Below are positions 12,055 through 22,666 of a stretch of DNA of 64,000 nt, in pieces. The stretch is taken from the NCBI GenBank assembly GCA_033032865.1, contig JAWHQI010000166.1, forward strand, positions 1,798,001 through 1,862,000, written 5' to 3'. The notes below the pieces were generated by a model that saw nothing but the letters and a program-made list of their open reading frames with translations, had not been told where the DNA came from and did not search any database. Positions within the stretch are counted from its first letter, which is position 1. Each line of letters starts with the position of its first letter. Both the position numbers and the translations under genes were made by a program. This DNA comes from Dactylorhiza incarnata. Taxonomy: Eukaryota > Streptophyta > Magnoliopsida > Asparagales > Orchidaceae.

Positions 12055-12250
12055 CCCTAGATCACGGGCGTGTCTTGTGTGTCACGGCCGTGACTTAGGG
12101 CGTGACATTTGCGCGTGCTTTAGGGGTCGCATCCGCCGTCTTCTGGAAGGTCCTACCGTCAAACATGGCTGCACACGGGCGTGACCTGCAGTGTCACGGC
12201 CGTGACAGTGGGCGGCAGTTTATCAGCAGCATGGGCGTGACTTTAGGGCT
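12055..12250 (-). promoter_or_regulatory. U3 palindrome cluster, LTR C
   Basis: Perfect 14-bp palindromes GTCACGGCCGTGAC lie at 12081-12094 and 12193-12206, with related cacgggcgtg motifs between them. They lie just upstream (minus orientation) of the TATA box at 12024-12033. Confidence 0.6.
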
Positions 12251-12254
12251 GGCG

Positions 12255-12625
12255 GTGGATTCGTCGAACGCTTGGATAGAGAGTTCATCGAACGCAGCTC
12301 AGGTTTCGTCGAACACAGCTCGGTTTCGTCGAACGCAGCTCGGTTTCGTCGAATGCAGGGTAGAACGCTTTTGTCGAACACAGGGCAGAGTGCTTTCGTC
12401 GAACGCAGGGCAGAGCGCTTTCGTCGAACGCAGGACAAAGCGCTTTCGTCGAACGCAGGACAGAGCGCTTTCGTCGAACGCAGTTTGAAGAGCTTTCGTC
12501 GAACGCAGCTTGGAGAGCTTTCGTCGAACACAGCTTGGAGAGCTTTCATCGAACGCATCTTGGAGAGCTTTCGTCGAACGCAGCTCAATTTTTGTCGAAC
12601 GTAGCTTGCCTTTCGTCGAACGCAG
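12255..12625. repeat. 25-bp minisatellite in LTR C
   Basis: This is the same tcgtcgaacgcag unit as in LTR B, about 14 copies. Unit sequence and order differ from B, so the arrays have changed since the two copies separated. Confidence 0.92.
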
Positions 12626-13071
12626 ATTGAGAAGTTGGCATTTTAAAACTACACGCCCTTGGGTCACGCGTGACTTGTTGTCACGGGCGTGACTCAGGGG
12701 CGTGACTTGACAAAAATTGCCAAAATCTGCGAAAACAAAAATAAAACTAAGTTAGTAAGGAAATAATGAAAAGAAGCAATTTATTTATTAATTTACATAG
12801 AAAATTCACAATATTAATTAAAACTATACTAAAAATACATATATTTATTACTTATCAGAGTGGGTCCACCCTTGGAGAATAAGGGTTGTACACAATCCCC
12901 ACTCTTTACGAGTAACATAGCTACTCGGAAAGAATCATTCAACCTTTATTCGACGAGATGCTATGTTGGCGAGTATCGGCCTATAGTAGGCATCTCGCTG
13001 GCCGATGCCCTAACTCTATATACAGAGGGGGAGGGGTCTCTGATGGTACCGCTTTTCTGATATCGCTCAAG

Positions 13072-13887
13072 ATGTCACGTAGTATTGCCGAGGAAGTTGT
13101 CGCTGATATGGCCGACCTTCTGGGTTTGCTGCCGCTTCTTCGGGTACCTGCTCGCGTAGACGCCGAGCTTGAAGATTTCCTCTCCTCAAAAAAGAGGAAG
13201 CGACTCGCCAAGAAGAAGAAGAAGAAGAACGCAGCCGCAGAGGATGTCGACGATCCTCTAGTTGACCATCGTCAGCAACTTCTTGACGACCTGGGTCTCT
13301 CTCTTGAGGGAGGCTCGCCTGCTCCTAATCCTCGTGTGCCAAAGGTCGCTCTGGAGGCGAGTACGACTGAGGCCTCGACTCAGGCTCAACCGGATATCGC
13401 CTCTGCGCGAGGTGAGAGTTCCATACTCGCCACCTTTGGATTTGCTCACTAATTTGTCCCCGCTGGCGAGTTTCTGATGCTCTTTCTACTATTCGCAGAT
13501 TTTCCGGCCACTGATGCTCAGGAGGAGCATTTGTCCATACCTCCTTTGCGATCATCGCCGATGATCTCGCTTGGAACTGGGGAGGGGTCTCACGGTAGTC
13601 GCTCGGTGCAGATCCTTCATAGCTCACTGTCGGAGAAGTTACCTATGAGCGAGTAGAGGGCTCCCTTAGCGAGCAGCGCGCCTCCACCACCACCACCGTA
13701 ACAACAACCGAACCCGGTGAGCAGCTCGCAGCTGCCCGCGGGTGGGCTTCCGCCACCTCCTCCATTGCCTCCTCCTACCGACGTCCAGGGCGATCACCGC
13801 CCTTTATCTTCTACGGCTCCCTTAACCCATCTGGGAGAGTCCTCACACTGAGGCGGGATTGGGGGGTCTTCGTGGTTCTTCGCCCCA

Positions 13888-13924
<37 letters not shown>

Positions 13925-14617
13925 CGACCAGCGGATGGTCGCGGTCGGGGGAATGCACCTCCTAGCAGTGAGCAAACCGGCGGGAATCACCCTGGCCGGT
14001 GAGGTGCTGGCCATCATAGTGCCTCCCCGCATCGAGGAAGGGACTCTACTCGTCGACAATCTCGCAGTCCTCCTCGCGGTGCGAGGAACGAAGTTCATCG
14101 CCCTGGTAACGTAGTTGTTGTTTTGTAGAATTTTGTTGGGTTTGTCTTTTGATACTCGCCACTAAAGCTTTCTGCTCCCTTATCTTCTTTACAGCTCGCG
14201 CTCAAACTCCTGTGGGAGATCTAATCGACGGAGTCGGGCTTCCTTCTCACGAATACCAGGAGAGGGCTACTCGCGCCATCCTGGATCTGGAGGCGAAGAT
14301 AGAGCACTTGGCGATCAGCAAGCCTCATTGTCGCTTGACCGAAATGGAGGCGCGGGTCAAGCGCTTGGCGGTCATTGAGACTCATCGTCGATTGAATGAG
14401 CTGGAGGTGCGAGTATCCCGGCTGGAAGAGTTTAATACTCAGCTAGCTGGTGCGGAATCTCGCCTTCAATTTGTCAATGACTTGGAGCGCCGGGTCGCCA
14501 GGATGGAGCATCGCCAACATCTACATCATGACGAGCTTGTGGAGTGCGTGCGAGCATGGGATCGGTTGGTCGGATGGCGAGGATCGAGGACCAACTGCGA
14601 CAAGGCGAGGATGCGAT
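13072..14617 (+). pseudogene. Antisense gene 1 of Tat copy 2 (coiled-coil protein)
   Basis: A TATA-like ctatatacag lies about 50 bp before an ATG at 13072. Exon 1 (13072-13411) encodes an acidic helix (VDAELEDFL) followed by a Lys-rich tract (KKRKRLAKKKKKK) that could act as a nuclear signal. The donor AG|GTGAG and acceptor TCGCAG define an intron at 13412-13498. Exon 2 is Pro/Ser-rich, with stops at about 13654 and 13700 and a 37-nt G tract at 13888-13924. A second intron (about 14108-14194) leads to an exon encoding repeated Leu-rich helices (LEAKIEHL, MEARVKRL, LEVRVSRL). These form a clear coiled coil ending at 14617. The protein family is unknown. It matches the layout of 3494-4772 on the other copy. 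Confidence 0.5.
13888..13924. repeat. Poly-G tract (37 nt)
   Basis: There are 37 consecutive G residues within the low-complexity exon of antisense gene 1. It is the longest homopolymer in the window. Confidence 0.95.
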
Positions 14618-15195
14618 GACCCTTGCCTTCGAGCATTTCAAGCGGGCTCGCAGCATGGGATGGGTTGGGCGACATCCGCAACCTCCCGATGCCCAGGCGA
14701 ACCTCCAGGGCACTCTTTAGACTGCTTTGTTTTTCTTCGTAGTCGCTAGGTCACCATGCGGCGAGTGTTTGTAATTTGAACATTTATTTATGTAATATTA
14801 TTTTGGAGAGTATTCAAATATCGCCTTTATTCCTTGCTTTCTTGCTGTGATGTCTAAATTTTTCTATCTTCTTTCTTATTTTCCTTGCGAGTAGTGGTTG
14901 AATGTCGCGCCTATTTGACGGGCTTCCTTGTATTCTGATGTAGGTATTCACGCGTTGTAAGTCGGCCATTTGGCGTGCGCTGTGGATTTGGCTACTTTTC
15001 TTAATACTTGCCCCCCTTATTCATACTCGCGGTGGCGTAGTCGACAAGCCAAGTATCCCCGACTTCTATAAAGAAGAGGGTGGGTACGTATTAATTACGC
15101 TTTTGGAGATCTTCCTTCATTTCTAGCGAGTATCTCCCGATTGCTCTCCTTCTCACCTTTTTGATACTCACTTCCTTGCTTTTCTTGCTTTCAGA
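14618..15195. other. Spacer between antisense genes 1 and 2
   Basis: This likely holds the 3' end of gene 1 (AT-rich tttatttatgtaat near 14790) and the 5' region of gene 2. A ctataaag TATA-like word occurs near 15065. No other coding signal is seen. Confidence 0.45.
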
Positions 15196-16805
15196 ATGGC
15201 GGATGAGGCAGCCATTTGGCGTGCGAATCACGCCAAGAACTTTGCGGCGACTTATTTTAAGAAGTCGATTACTCGGCCAAAGGACTTGGAGGACTTTTCC
15301 GACAAGTACTTGTCGCCGGGGTATGTCGCCAAGCTTCCTCGTGATGCCGAGCAACAACACACCTTCTCATCCATCGATATGGTGTTCCCTATTCGCCACT
15401 TCGAAGTCGTTTTGCGACTACTGTTGTGGACAGAGTTTTGTCAGATCCTCCGCTACTTCGGGATAGTCCCGACCCAGATCAACCCGAATGGAGTGGCGAT
15501 GATCATTGGGTTCCTGTTCTTCTTGCGAGAAAAGAGGATCGCCTTTGATCTCTCCGTCTTCAGGCGGGTATTCCACTTCAATGCGATCGGCGAGGGTGTC
15601 ATCTTCCTGTGTAGCCATGTTTGCTCGCTAGTTGGCACGGCTAACAAGAACCATCGCTGGGGCGAGTAGTTAGTCGTCATCAGCGGCGACTTTGGAATCA
15701 TCCCGAGCTCATCCTTCCAGCCGTCGGAGAGCGCCTTCGCCATTCCTTATCTAGAGCAGAGTAGGTATAAGCTACTCGACTGCTTCCAGAATCGCCGCTT
15801 GGATGTGGTCTTCTGGAGGAGGCAAGTGGATGAACTTACCGAGGTGTTCCCGGGCGAAGGTAGCCTTTTGAGCGAGTATTGGCTATACTCGCCTCTTCAT
15901 ATTTAGTTGGACACTAACCTTCTTCTGTCCTGTTTTTCTTGTAGCTACTCTCTCTTTGCCGAGCGAGCTTCTCCTGGTGGTGGCGAAGGTGGCGACTTCA
16001 TCCCAAGGGGGCGCGGGGACTTCAGCGCGCGAGGACGGGGGTTCCTCCCCGATTGACTTGTCGCCAGGCGGTGATACTCCAGAGGTCACCGACGATGATG
16101 TCGAGCATTCTAAGAAGCGGAAGGGCAAGGCCAGGTCCCAGGAACCTGCGAGGAAGAAGAAGGAGGTCGCGAGGAGGGACCTGAACGCGAAGGCGGATCC
16201 CTTGGAGGCTGGCGAGTCTCACAGTCACCCGCTCTTCAATGAAGACATTCGTAGTGAGGATGCCTATGGTCGCCCCGTGGTGGTCTGGGCGGAGTGCGCT
16301 CACGAGGTGACCCTGAGCACCAATCTCCCTGCTTGGTCGGAGGATTGGGAAGATAGCGACGAAGCATTTGACGTGATGTTCGCTCTATATGATTGCATGA
16401 ATGTCGAGGCCCTGCAGGATGTCTCAGCCGAGTACCTGTCTCACCAGACCTCACGCCCCTACCTGCAAGCCATCATCTCGGCCATGCGACGGCGAGTCGG
16501 CTGCTTGAATACGAGCAGATGATCAAGGTGCAGAGCAAGAAGCTCATCTCCTTGGGGCAACATGCCATCAAGTGCAAAGAATATGAGGTACTCGCTCGAC
16601 GCTCTTCTGGATTCTGGAATACTCGCCTTTTGTGCCGACTATTCCACTAATCACTTTCTTCATATCTATGCAGGCCACCGAGATCGAGACGGCGAAGAAG
16701 GTGTCCCAGCTGGAGAAGGAGCTGGAGGATACTCGACAGACCTTGGAGGCCACCCAAGTCCGCATTGCCGAGCTGGAAACTCGGCCTGCCGAGCAACAGC
16801 CTTCA
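15196..16805 (+). pseudogene. Antisense gene 2 of Tat copy 2 (Transposase_28-like)
   Basis: An ATG at 15196 opens 157 codons with the words AKNFAATYFKKSIT, FPIRHFEVVLRLLLW and IVPTQINPNGVAMIIGF. I associate these with the plant 'putative gypsy type transposon' domain (PF04195). A stop (TAG, about 15667) interrupts the domain's end. After an intron ending at about 15944, an acidic Ser/Asp-rich region, a Lys/Arg cluster (SKKRKGKARS) and a Trp-containing conserved region follow to 16520. Another intron of about 84 nt (GAG|GTACTC to TGCAG, about 16589-16673) precedes a heptad-repeat helix (VSQLEKELEDTRQTLE). The gene is cut at about 16805 by copia sequence. No enzymatic activity is established for this family. 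Confidence 0.6.
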
Positions 16806-19800
16806 TGCAGACTAAACTCAAGAAGTGGAAGTCTTGCATGGAGAGCTATCTTCTTGGCGAGGACTTGTGGGAGGTTGTAGGAGGAGACGCATGACAAGAT
16901 GTTAATCCTGCTGAAGGGAATGCTTTGCTCGTGAAGGCTTTGAGGAGAACGAATGCTAAGGCGGAGTTTACTCTCAGGAGAGCTATCATTCTGGAGTTGT
17001 TTGATCACATCATCGGATGTAGATCAGCTGCTGAAATTTGGACAGCCTTGGATGGCTTGTTCAATAAGAAGAATGTAGCTAGGCTACAGTTCTTGGAGAA
17101 TGAGTTGGCGAAAGCAACTCAGGGGGATTTGTCTATCTCTATGTTCTTCTTGAAAATGAAGAACCTCTGCGCAGAGATATCAGCTTTGGACCCGGATGAG
17201 CCTATCTCAGAAGCTAAGTTAAAGAGACACATAATCCGCGGCTTGCGGAGGGAGTATGTGGCCTTTGTGACTTCTATTCAAGGCTGGGCCAATCAGCCTT
17301 CGTTGCTGGAGCTGGAGAAGTTACTTGCTTCGCAAGAAAGTTTGGCTAAGCAAATGACTGGGATGTCTGTCTCTGGGGGAGAAGGTGAGGTTCTCTTCTC
17401 TGGCAAGAAGAAGAGATGGGACAAGAAGAAGACATCTGGAGATGATGGTCCGTCTACTTCATATCAGCAGGAGAGGAGCTATGCTCCTAAGTATGATGGT
17501 AAGAAGCAGGAAGGACCTAGATGCTTCAGGTGCAACAAGCTTGGTCATTTCAAAAGAGACTACAAAGTCAATCTTCAGCCAGGGCATGCTGCAGGGAAGG
17601 AGGAGGCTGGTTCCAATTCTGAAGATAATTGGGGTGGTGGAGGTGCATTCATGATGGGCACGTGTGTTCGGGCCATGGCTTCCATCAACTATCAAGATGA
17701 TTGGATAGTGGACTTAGAGTGTGGTCATCACCTCACTAGGGATGAGTCAAAGTTCTCCTCATTGCAGGCATATACAGGTAATGACACTATCATTATGGCT
17801 GATGATACTGTTCATGCAGTTGAGAAGGAGGGTGTGGTTTCTTTGAACAATGATAGAGGTACTCTTATGTTGAAGAGTGTCTATCATGTTCCGGTGATGA
17901 AGAAGAACCTCTTCTCGGTGACCAATGCGGTGGATGCTAGCTATCACGTTCTGTTTGGTTCAACAGAAGTAAAATTTCTCCGAAATGTTTCAGTTGTGAA
18001 AGCTGAGGTCACTCATGTAGGGAGACGAGTGAAGGACTTATTTGTTCTTTCAACAAGTTCTTATGTTGATAAGATGAGGGCTAATGACAGCGCTGCTATC
18101 TGGCACGAAAGGCTTGGGCATGTTGGGATGGATAAGTTGAAAGCTATGGCGGGAAGAGGCTTGGTGAAAGGTCTGCCTAGCTTGTCATATTTCGGGGAAG
18201 GTCATGTTTGTGCAGGTTGTCAGTTTGGTAAGGCTCAACGTCTTCCATTTGACAAATCACAAAGCAGATGTAAAAGACCATTGGAGTGTATACATGGTGA
18301 TCTGTTTGGACCTACCAACACTGCCAGTCTTGGAGGTAGCAGGTATATGCTGATCTTGGTTGATGACTTCACCAGATATACTTGGGTATATTTTCTGAAG
18401 GAGAAGTCGGAGGGGTTCAAGAGGTTTGTGGAGTTCAAGGAGCTGGTGGAAGGTCGTCTGAACCTGCGGGTTAAGAGGTTTAGAACTAACAATGGAGGGG
18501 AGTTCACCTCCAAGACGTTCTTTAACTTCTGCAGGAAGCATGACATCCAAAGGGAGCTTTCTTATGCTCACACTCCACAACAGAACGGAGTTGTAGAGTG
18601 GAAGATCCATCACCTGACGGAGACCTACAAATGTTGGCTTCATGCCAAGAGTATCCCAAAGTCCTTCTGGGCAGAGGGAATGTCTTGTGCGGCCTATGTT
18701 ATCAACCAGATGCCTCTCAGTCCCATCAACATGAAGACCCCTCATGAGTTGATGTTCAAGGAGAAGACAAGCGTGGAACACTTTCGAGTGTTTGGTTCTA
18801 TTTGCTACGTGCATGTTCTGGATGCCCTTCGAACGAAGCTAGATGCTAAGGCAAGGAAACTAGTCTTCGTCGGTTATGATGACCGGAAGAAAGGGTGGAG
18901 ATGCATGGATCCCGAGACACGGAGATATGTGGTCTCAAGGGATGTGGTATTTGACGGGCTGACGTCATACCAAGGTAGCTATTCTATTGAGTTACAAGGG
19001 AGCAGGGTAGATGGTGGACCATAGGAAGTTGCAAAGGAAGTTCTGGTGGAGTTGCCTGTTTCTCCATGTGCTCCAGGTATTTCTAGCTCAAGGTTAGGTG
19101 CTTCAAGTTCTGGAAGCAGGGGAAGCGATGCTCCATGTCTACCTGAAAGGAGAGCTAGTCCAGAAGCTACAGTAGAAGAGGTGGTTCAGAGTCAAGCTCT
19201 GAGGAACTTGGTATAAGGTCGGGAACTTGGTTCCACCTGATCGGTATACGGGCGGGAACTTGGTGAGCTTTGTCTCATGTTTCTTCGCAGGTCCCCTGGA
19301 TGAGAGAGAGCCATCTTGTTATGAAAATGCCAATGGAGTCAAGGAGTGGGAAGGAGCCATGGATGAAGAGATGGCTGCCCTCAGGAAGAATGAGACTTGG
19401 GACTTGGTGCCTAAGGTTGAGGGAGTTACTCTGGTGACTTGCAAATGGGTTTTCAAGCTGAAGAAGAAGGCTGATGGAAGTATTAAGCGGTACAAGGCTC
19501 GCCTTATAGCTCGAGGTTTCTCTCAGAAGTATGGGGAGGATTATCAGAAGTATGGGGAGTATTATGGGTACGGGAAGATCACAGAATACCTCCAATTCTG
19601 CGGATACTTTGCTTCTGATTCAGATTCAAGCTTATTCGTAAAGAAGATGGGGGAGCTTCAGGTCTTGGTGCTGCTGTACGTTGACGATATGATCGTCACG
19701 GGGAATTCTGAAGTGGAGGTAGCTAGGCTTCGTGCTGAGTTAGCTATCATATTCAAGATGAAGGATTTGGGTGAGCTCCACCATTTCCTTGGGATCGAAG

Positions 19801-20641
19801 TGGAGAGGAAAGAGAGCGGTATGCTTGTTCCCAAAAGGGCTATGCGGATCAAATCGTGAAGAGGTTCGGCATGGAAGGGGGGAAGGGCAGCTCTACTCCA
19901 CTGGAGGTTGGAGTTCATCTTCGACGAGATGAAGGGAAGGTTCTTACCGATCCTTTGGTGTTCCGGGCTTTGGTTGGAAGTCTGATATACTTGACGATCA
20001 TGAGGCCAGATATTGCTTATGCAGTTGGCAGGGTGAATCGGTTTATGGCAGAGCTTCTGAAGCCTCATCTTGTGGTGGCTAGGAGTATATTGAAGTATGT
20101 CAAGTCCACCTCGAATTTGGGTCTCTTCTACGGGAGAGATTCGGGCTTTTGCTTGCACGGGTACATGGATGTTGATTATGGAGGAGATTCGGATGATCGG
20201 ATATCGACGTCTAGATATGTCTTTTTGATAGGCTCTACAGCTATATCATGGTGCATCAAGAAGCAGGATTCTGTGTCTGTCTCTACCACATAAGCGGAGT
20301 ACAAAGCTTCAGCTTTGGTGGCTCAGGAAGTCATCTGGCTTAGGAGGCTAGTGGAGGATATTCATAGGGAGGTGCGAGATCCTAATCTGCTACATGGTGA
20401 CAATGAGAGTGCTCTCAAATTGGTGAATAATCCAGTTTGTCACGCGCGTATAAAGCACATAGAGATTCATCACCATTTCATTCGTGAGAAGGTGTTGGAG
20501 GGATCTCTGACTTTGGATCATATGTAGAGTAAGGAGAATGTTGCTGACATATTTACTAAGCCGCTGTCGAAGGGACCATTTGGTCAGTTGCGGAGTTTGC
20601 TTGGGCTGACTTCCACTTCCCACTTCAAGGGGGAGTGTTAA
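16805..20641 (+). pseudogene. copia gag-pol polyprotein, inactivated
   Basis: Gag begins with KKWKSCMESYLL and has an in-frame TGA at 16892-16894. A 700-codon frame then runs to 19024. Within it the zinc knuckle reads CFRCNKLGHFKRDY, so the last Cys is Tyr. The protease motif reads DLE where the sister copy has DSG. The integrase second acidic residue is Asn (FRTNNGGEF instead of RTDNGG). After the stop at 19022-19024, RT resumes (19227-19859) with YVDD intact. About 120 residues are deleted between GEDY and YGKITEYL, and QKYGEDY is duplicated. A frameshift near 19850 leads to the RT end and RNase H, with stops at 20291 and 20525. The final stop overlaps the LTR start. No active enzyme can come from this copy. 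Confidence 0.9.
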
Positions 20642-21716
20642 ATTTTTGAAGTGGAAGTGGAAGGGTGCTGGGCATTCTGGAGGTTGGAGACCAAAGAGAC
20701 CGCGCGGTCTGCGCCGGTGCTCTGGCCGGTTCTGTCTCAGTTTTTCTGAGCAGTCTGATCTGGGAGACCGCCTCTTTTGTTCGGGCGGCTTGCACGGGTT
20801 GATCTGGCAACTTGTTCAAGTCGGCCAGATGTTCAAGTAGGTCTACCTTCTTGCAGTGACCGGGTGGTCTGACGACTGTTCTAGTCGGTCTGGTTTACTG
20901 AAGAAGTTCTTTGCCTTTGCAATAAAGACCGAGTAGTCTGTTTTAGGGAGACCGCAGTAACCGGGCTGTTTGTACATAAACGTATGGTTAATAAGGAAGC
21001 TGTTCAGTGGTGCTGAGCTCGGGCGGTCTGTTTTGTGAGACCGCTCGCGATCTGATGGGCGTTTATTGTATCCCGGTTTATGCGGTGACGACATCTGTCT
21101 GTTCGCTTATAAATAGGGGTGCAGGGCCCATCATTAATAACGAGAACTATAAGAACCAAAGTTGGCTTGATTGTGCCGGTCTCAATTTGAGGTCGCACGA
21201 TTTGAGATTTTGTCTGACCGGTTTGTGTGTTCGTAGGTTAGCGGCTAGCAGCTCGCGGTCAGCTTGTCTCCTCTCTTCCAGCTTTGAATAAACCAGTCCT
21301 GGCGGACTGTGTTTAGGTGTTCTTGGTCTGTGCAGTGGACTCAGTTGATCAGGCGGTCTTAAGTGGCCAGGCGATCTTGAGTAGCGGTCAGCAGCAGGTA
21401 GCAGTTTTCTTGTTCAATGTTCGCGGGTTCTTCTGTGATCAAGACTGTGCGGTCTGGGCGATCAAGGAGTGCGAACCAGTTGTCTTTTAGCAGTTGAATA
21501 AAGCAGCGGGTTGGGCAGTCTGTGGTTGCGGTCTGACAGGTGCGGCTTGTGCTCTGTTAGCGCGGTCTCAGAGGCTATCCGTCTGGACTTGTATGTTCGC
21601 GCGGTCTGGCGGTCTGAAGTGGTCAAGTCAACAGCAGCTTATTTCCTTTTGTGTTTTGTGCTTCTCTCCTCCGTGATTCTTATGAATCATGTCTCGCCAT
21701 GTATACCTCGAATTGT
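20636..21716 (+). mobile_element. copia 3' LTR, truncated
   Basis: The LTR begins tgttaaattttt after the polypurine tract. It matches the reverse complement of the LTRs at 49350-50508 and 62053-63236 until about 21716, where homology stops (roughly 100 bp of the LTR end missing). The TATA box cttataaatagg lies at 21106-21117. U3 is dotted with gcggtct words. A perfect 12-bp palindrome GACCGCGCGGTC lies at 20698-20709. Confidence 0.85.
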
Positions 21717-22616
21717 AAAGAGATAGTTAATACCATAGCACTATTCGTTCTTCCCATTGTCATTGTTGTGCTACACTTGTGGAAAGTTTTGTGAAGTGTT
21801 CCGCATTTTACTTCACCTCCGGACCTCGAGTCTTTTAACAGACCTAACCTAGATCTAGTTGCCAACACGAGGCGAGTTTCTGCCCTAAGTCCTACGCAGA
21901 CCTAGTCGCCAACACGAAGCGAGTTCACTAAACGATTACAGAAAAGAAGTGAAATAAAATGACAACAATATAAAAACTCCCTATATGGATCTCTTGGAGA
22001 AGTAGACGAAGACCTGCAGAGTATGATCGTAGTCGATGCGGTCTTTCGTTACGATGATGACGCGTGTTGAAATCTTCTCCACGTATCTCCTTAAGCCTTC
22101 ATGGATTCGTGGGAGTATCTCTCAAAACCTTCCTCTATATGAAGTGGCACAAAGCTCTGGAATTTGGGAGTAGGAGAGGATAAAGAAGACGGATCCAAGG
22201 GGTCCTTTTTATAGCCTTGGAGCTAGCGCCTGCGCTATCGCTACCGCCGGCGCTATCCCAGATTAGGCAATATTCTCCACGTGAGAATCCTTCATTTTAA
22301 GAAAGTCGGACGCCTTCTTCTTGTGCTTTGCGCTACTGCCGGCGCTAGCTGCTACCGCCTGCGTTAGCTCCTATCGCCTGGCGCTAGCACCTTCCATAAT
22401 TGTTTTCAAATTTTTCTCAAATCAGAGCTAGCGCTAGCGCTAGCGCCGGTGCTAGCGGGCATGTTGGAATTTTTGCTTCAAATTTTGGCGGAACTTTCTT
22501 ATGTTATCCTTGAGTCATGTGGACTTGTTTTCCTGCACACTTAAACACACAAGATCAAATACATATAGGATTTGTTATTCTCAATCCTAGGAGATGCAGA
22601 AGACCATGTTCCAACA
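21717..22616 (-). mobile_element. Partial LTR, TGTTGGATC family
   Basis: The end catgttccaaca at 22616 and the cctagtcgccaacacgaagc blocks match the LTRs at 31865-33029 and 39466-40630. The stretch 22010-22150 matches 49290-49349 joined to 63242-63309. A TATA-like box (tttttatag, reversed) lies at 22206-22214, next to gctagcgc/gccggcgct palindromic words (22220-22460). The start of the LTR is missing. Its right end abuts Sirevirus gag, so it inserted there. Confidence 0.65.
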
Positions 22617-22666
22617 ATCAAGACTAAAGATTCAAGAAGGAAGGAAAGGAGCTCAAACAAACCAAG

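Larger units (their letters stand above)
11266..12857 (-). mobile_element. LTR segment C, near-copy of segment B
   Basis: The segment aligns base by base with 8811-10447 with few differences. It includes the CA repeat, TATA box (12024-12033, reversed), palindrome cluster and 25-bp array. Homology to B begins abruptly at about 11266. At 12857 it ends with the LTR terminus directly joined to a Tat LTR remnant. It is either an independent insertion or a local duplication of B. Confidence 0.7.
12858..16805 (-). mobile_element. Truncated Tat-type element with antisense genes
   Basis: A 35-bp remnant of the Tat LTR start (12858-12892, minus orientation) is followed by the LTR-adjacent internal sequence shared with 4850-4994 and 54165-54280. 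Next comes a plus-strand, two-gene cassette that runs antisense to the element. The element is cut at about 16805, where copia gag begins. The rest of its body is absent. Confidence 0.7.
16805..21716 (+). mobile_element. Ty1/copia element, 5'-truncated and degenerate
   Basis: Gag-PR-IN-RT-RH appear in copia order, followed by a polypurine tract (aagggggag, 20627-20635) and a partial 3' LTR (20636-21716). No 5' LTR or primer site is present; gag starts directly at the junction with the Tat fragment. It is the same family as the element at 49350-63236, which gives the reference for what is missing. Confidence 0.85.
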
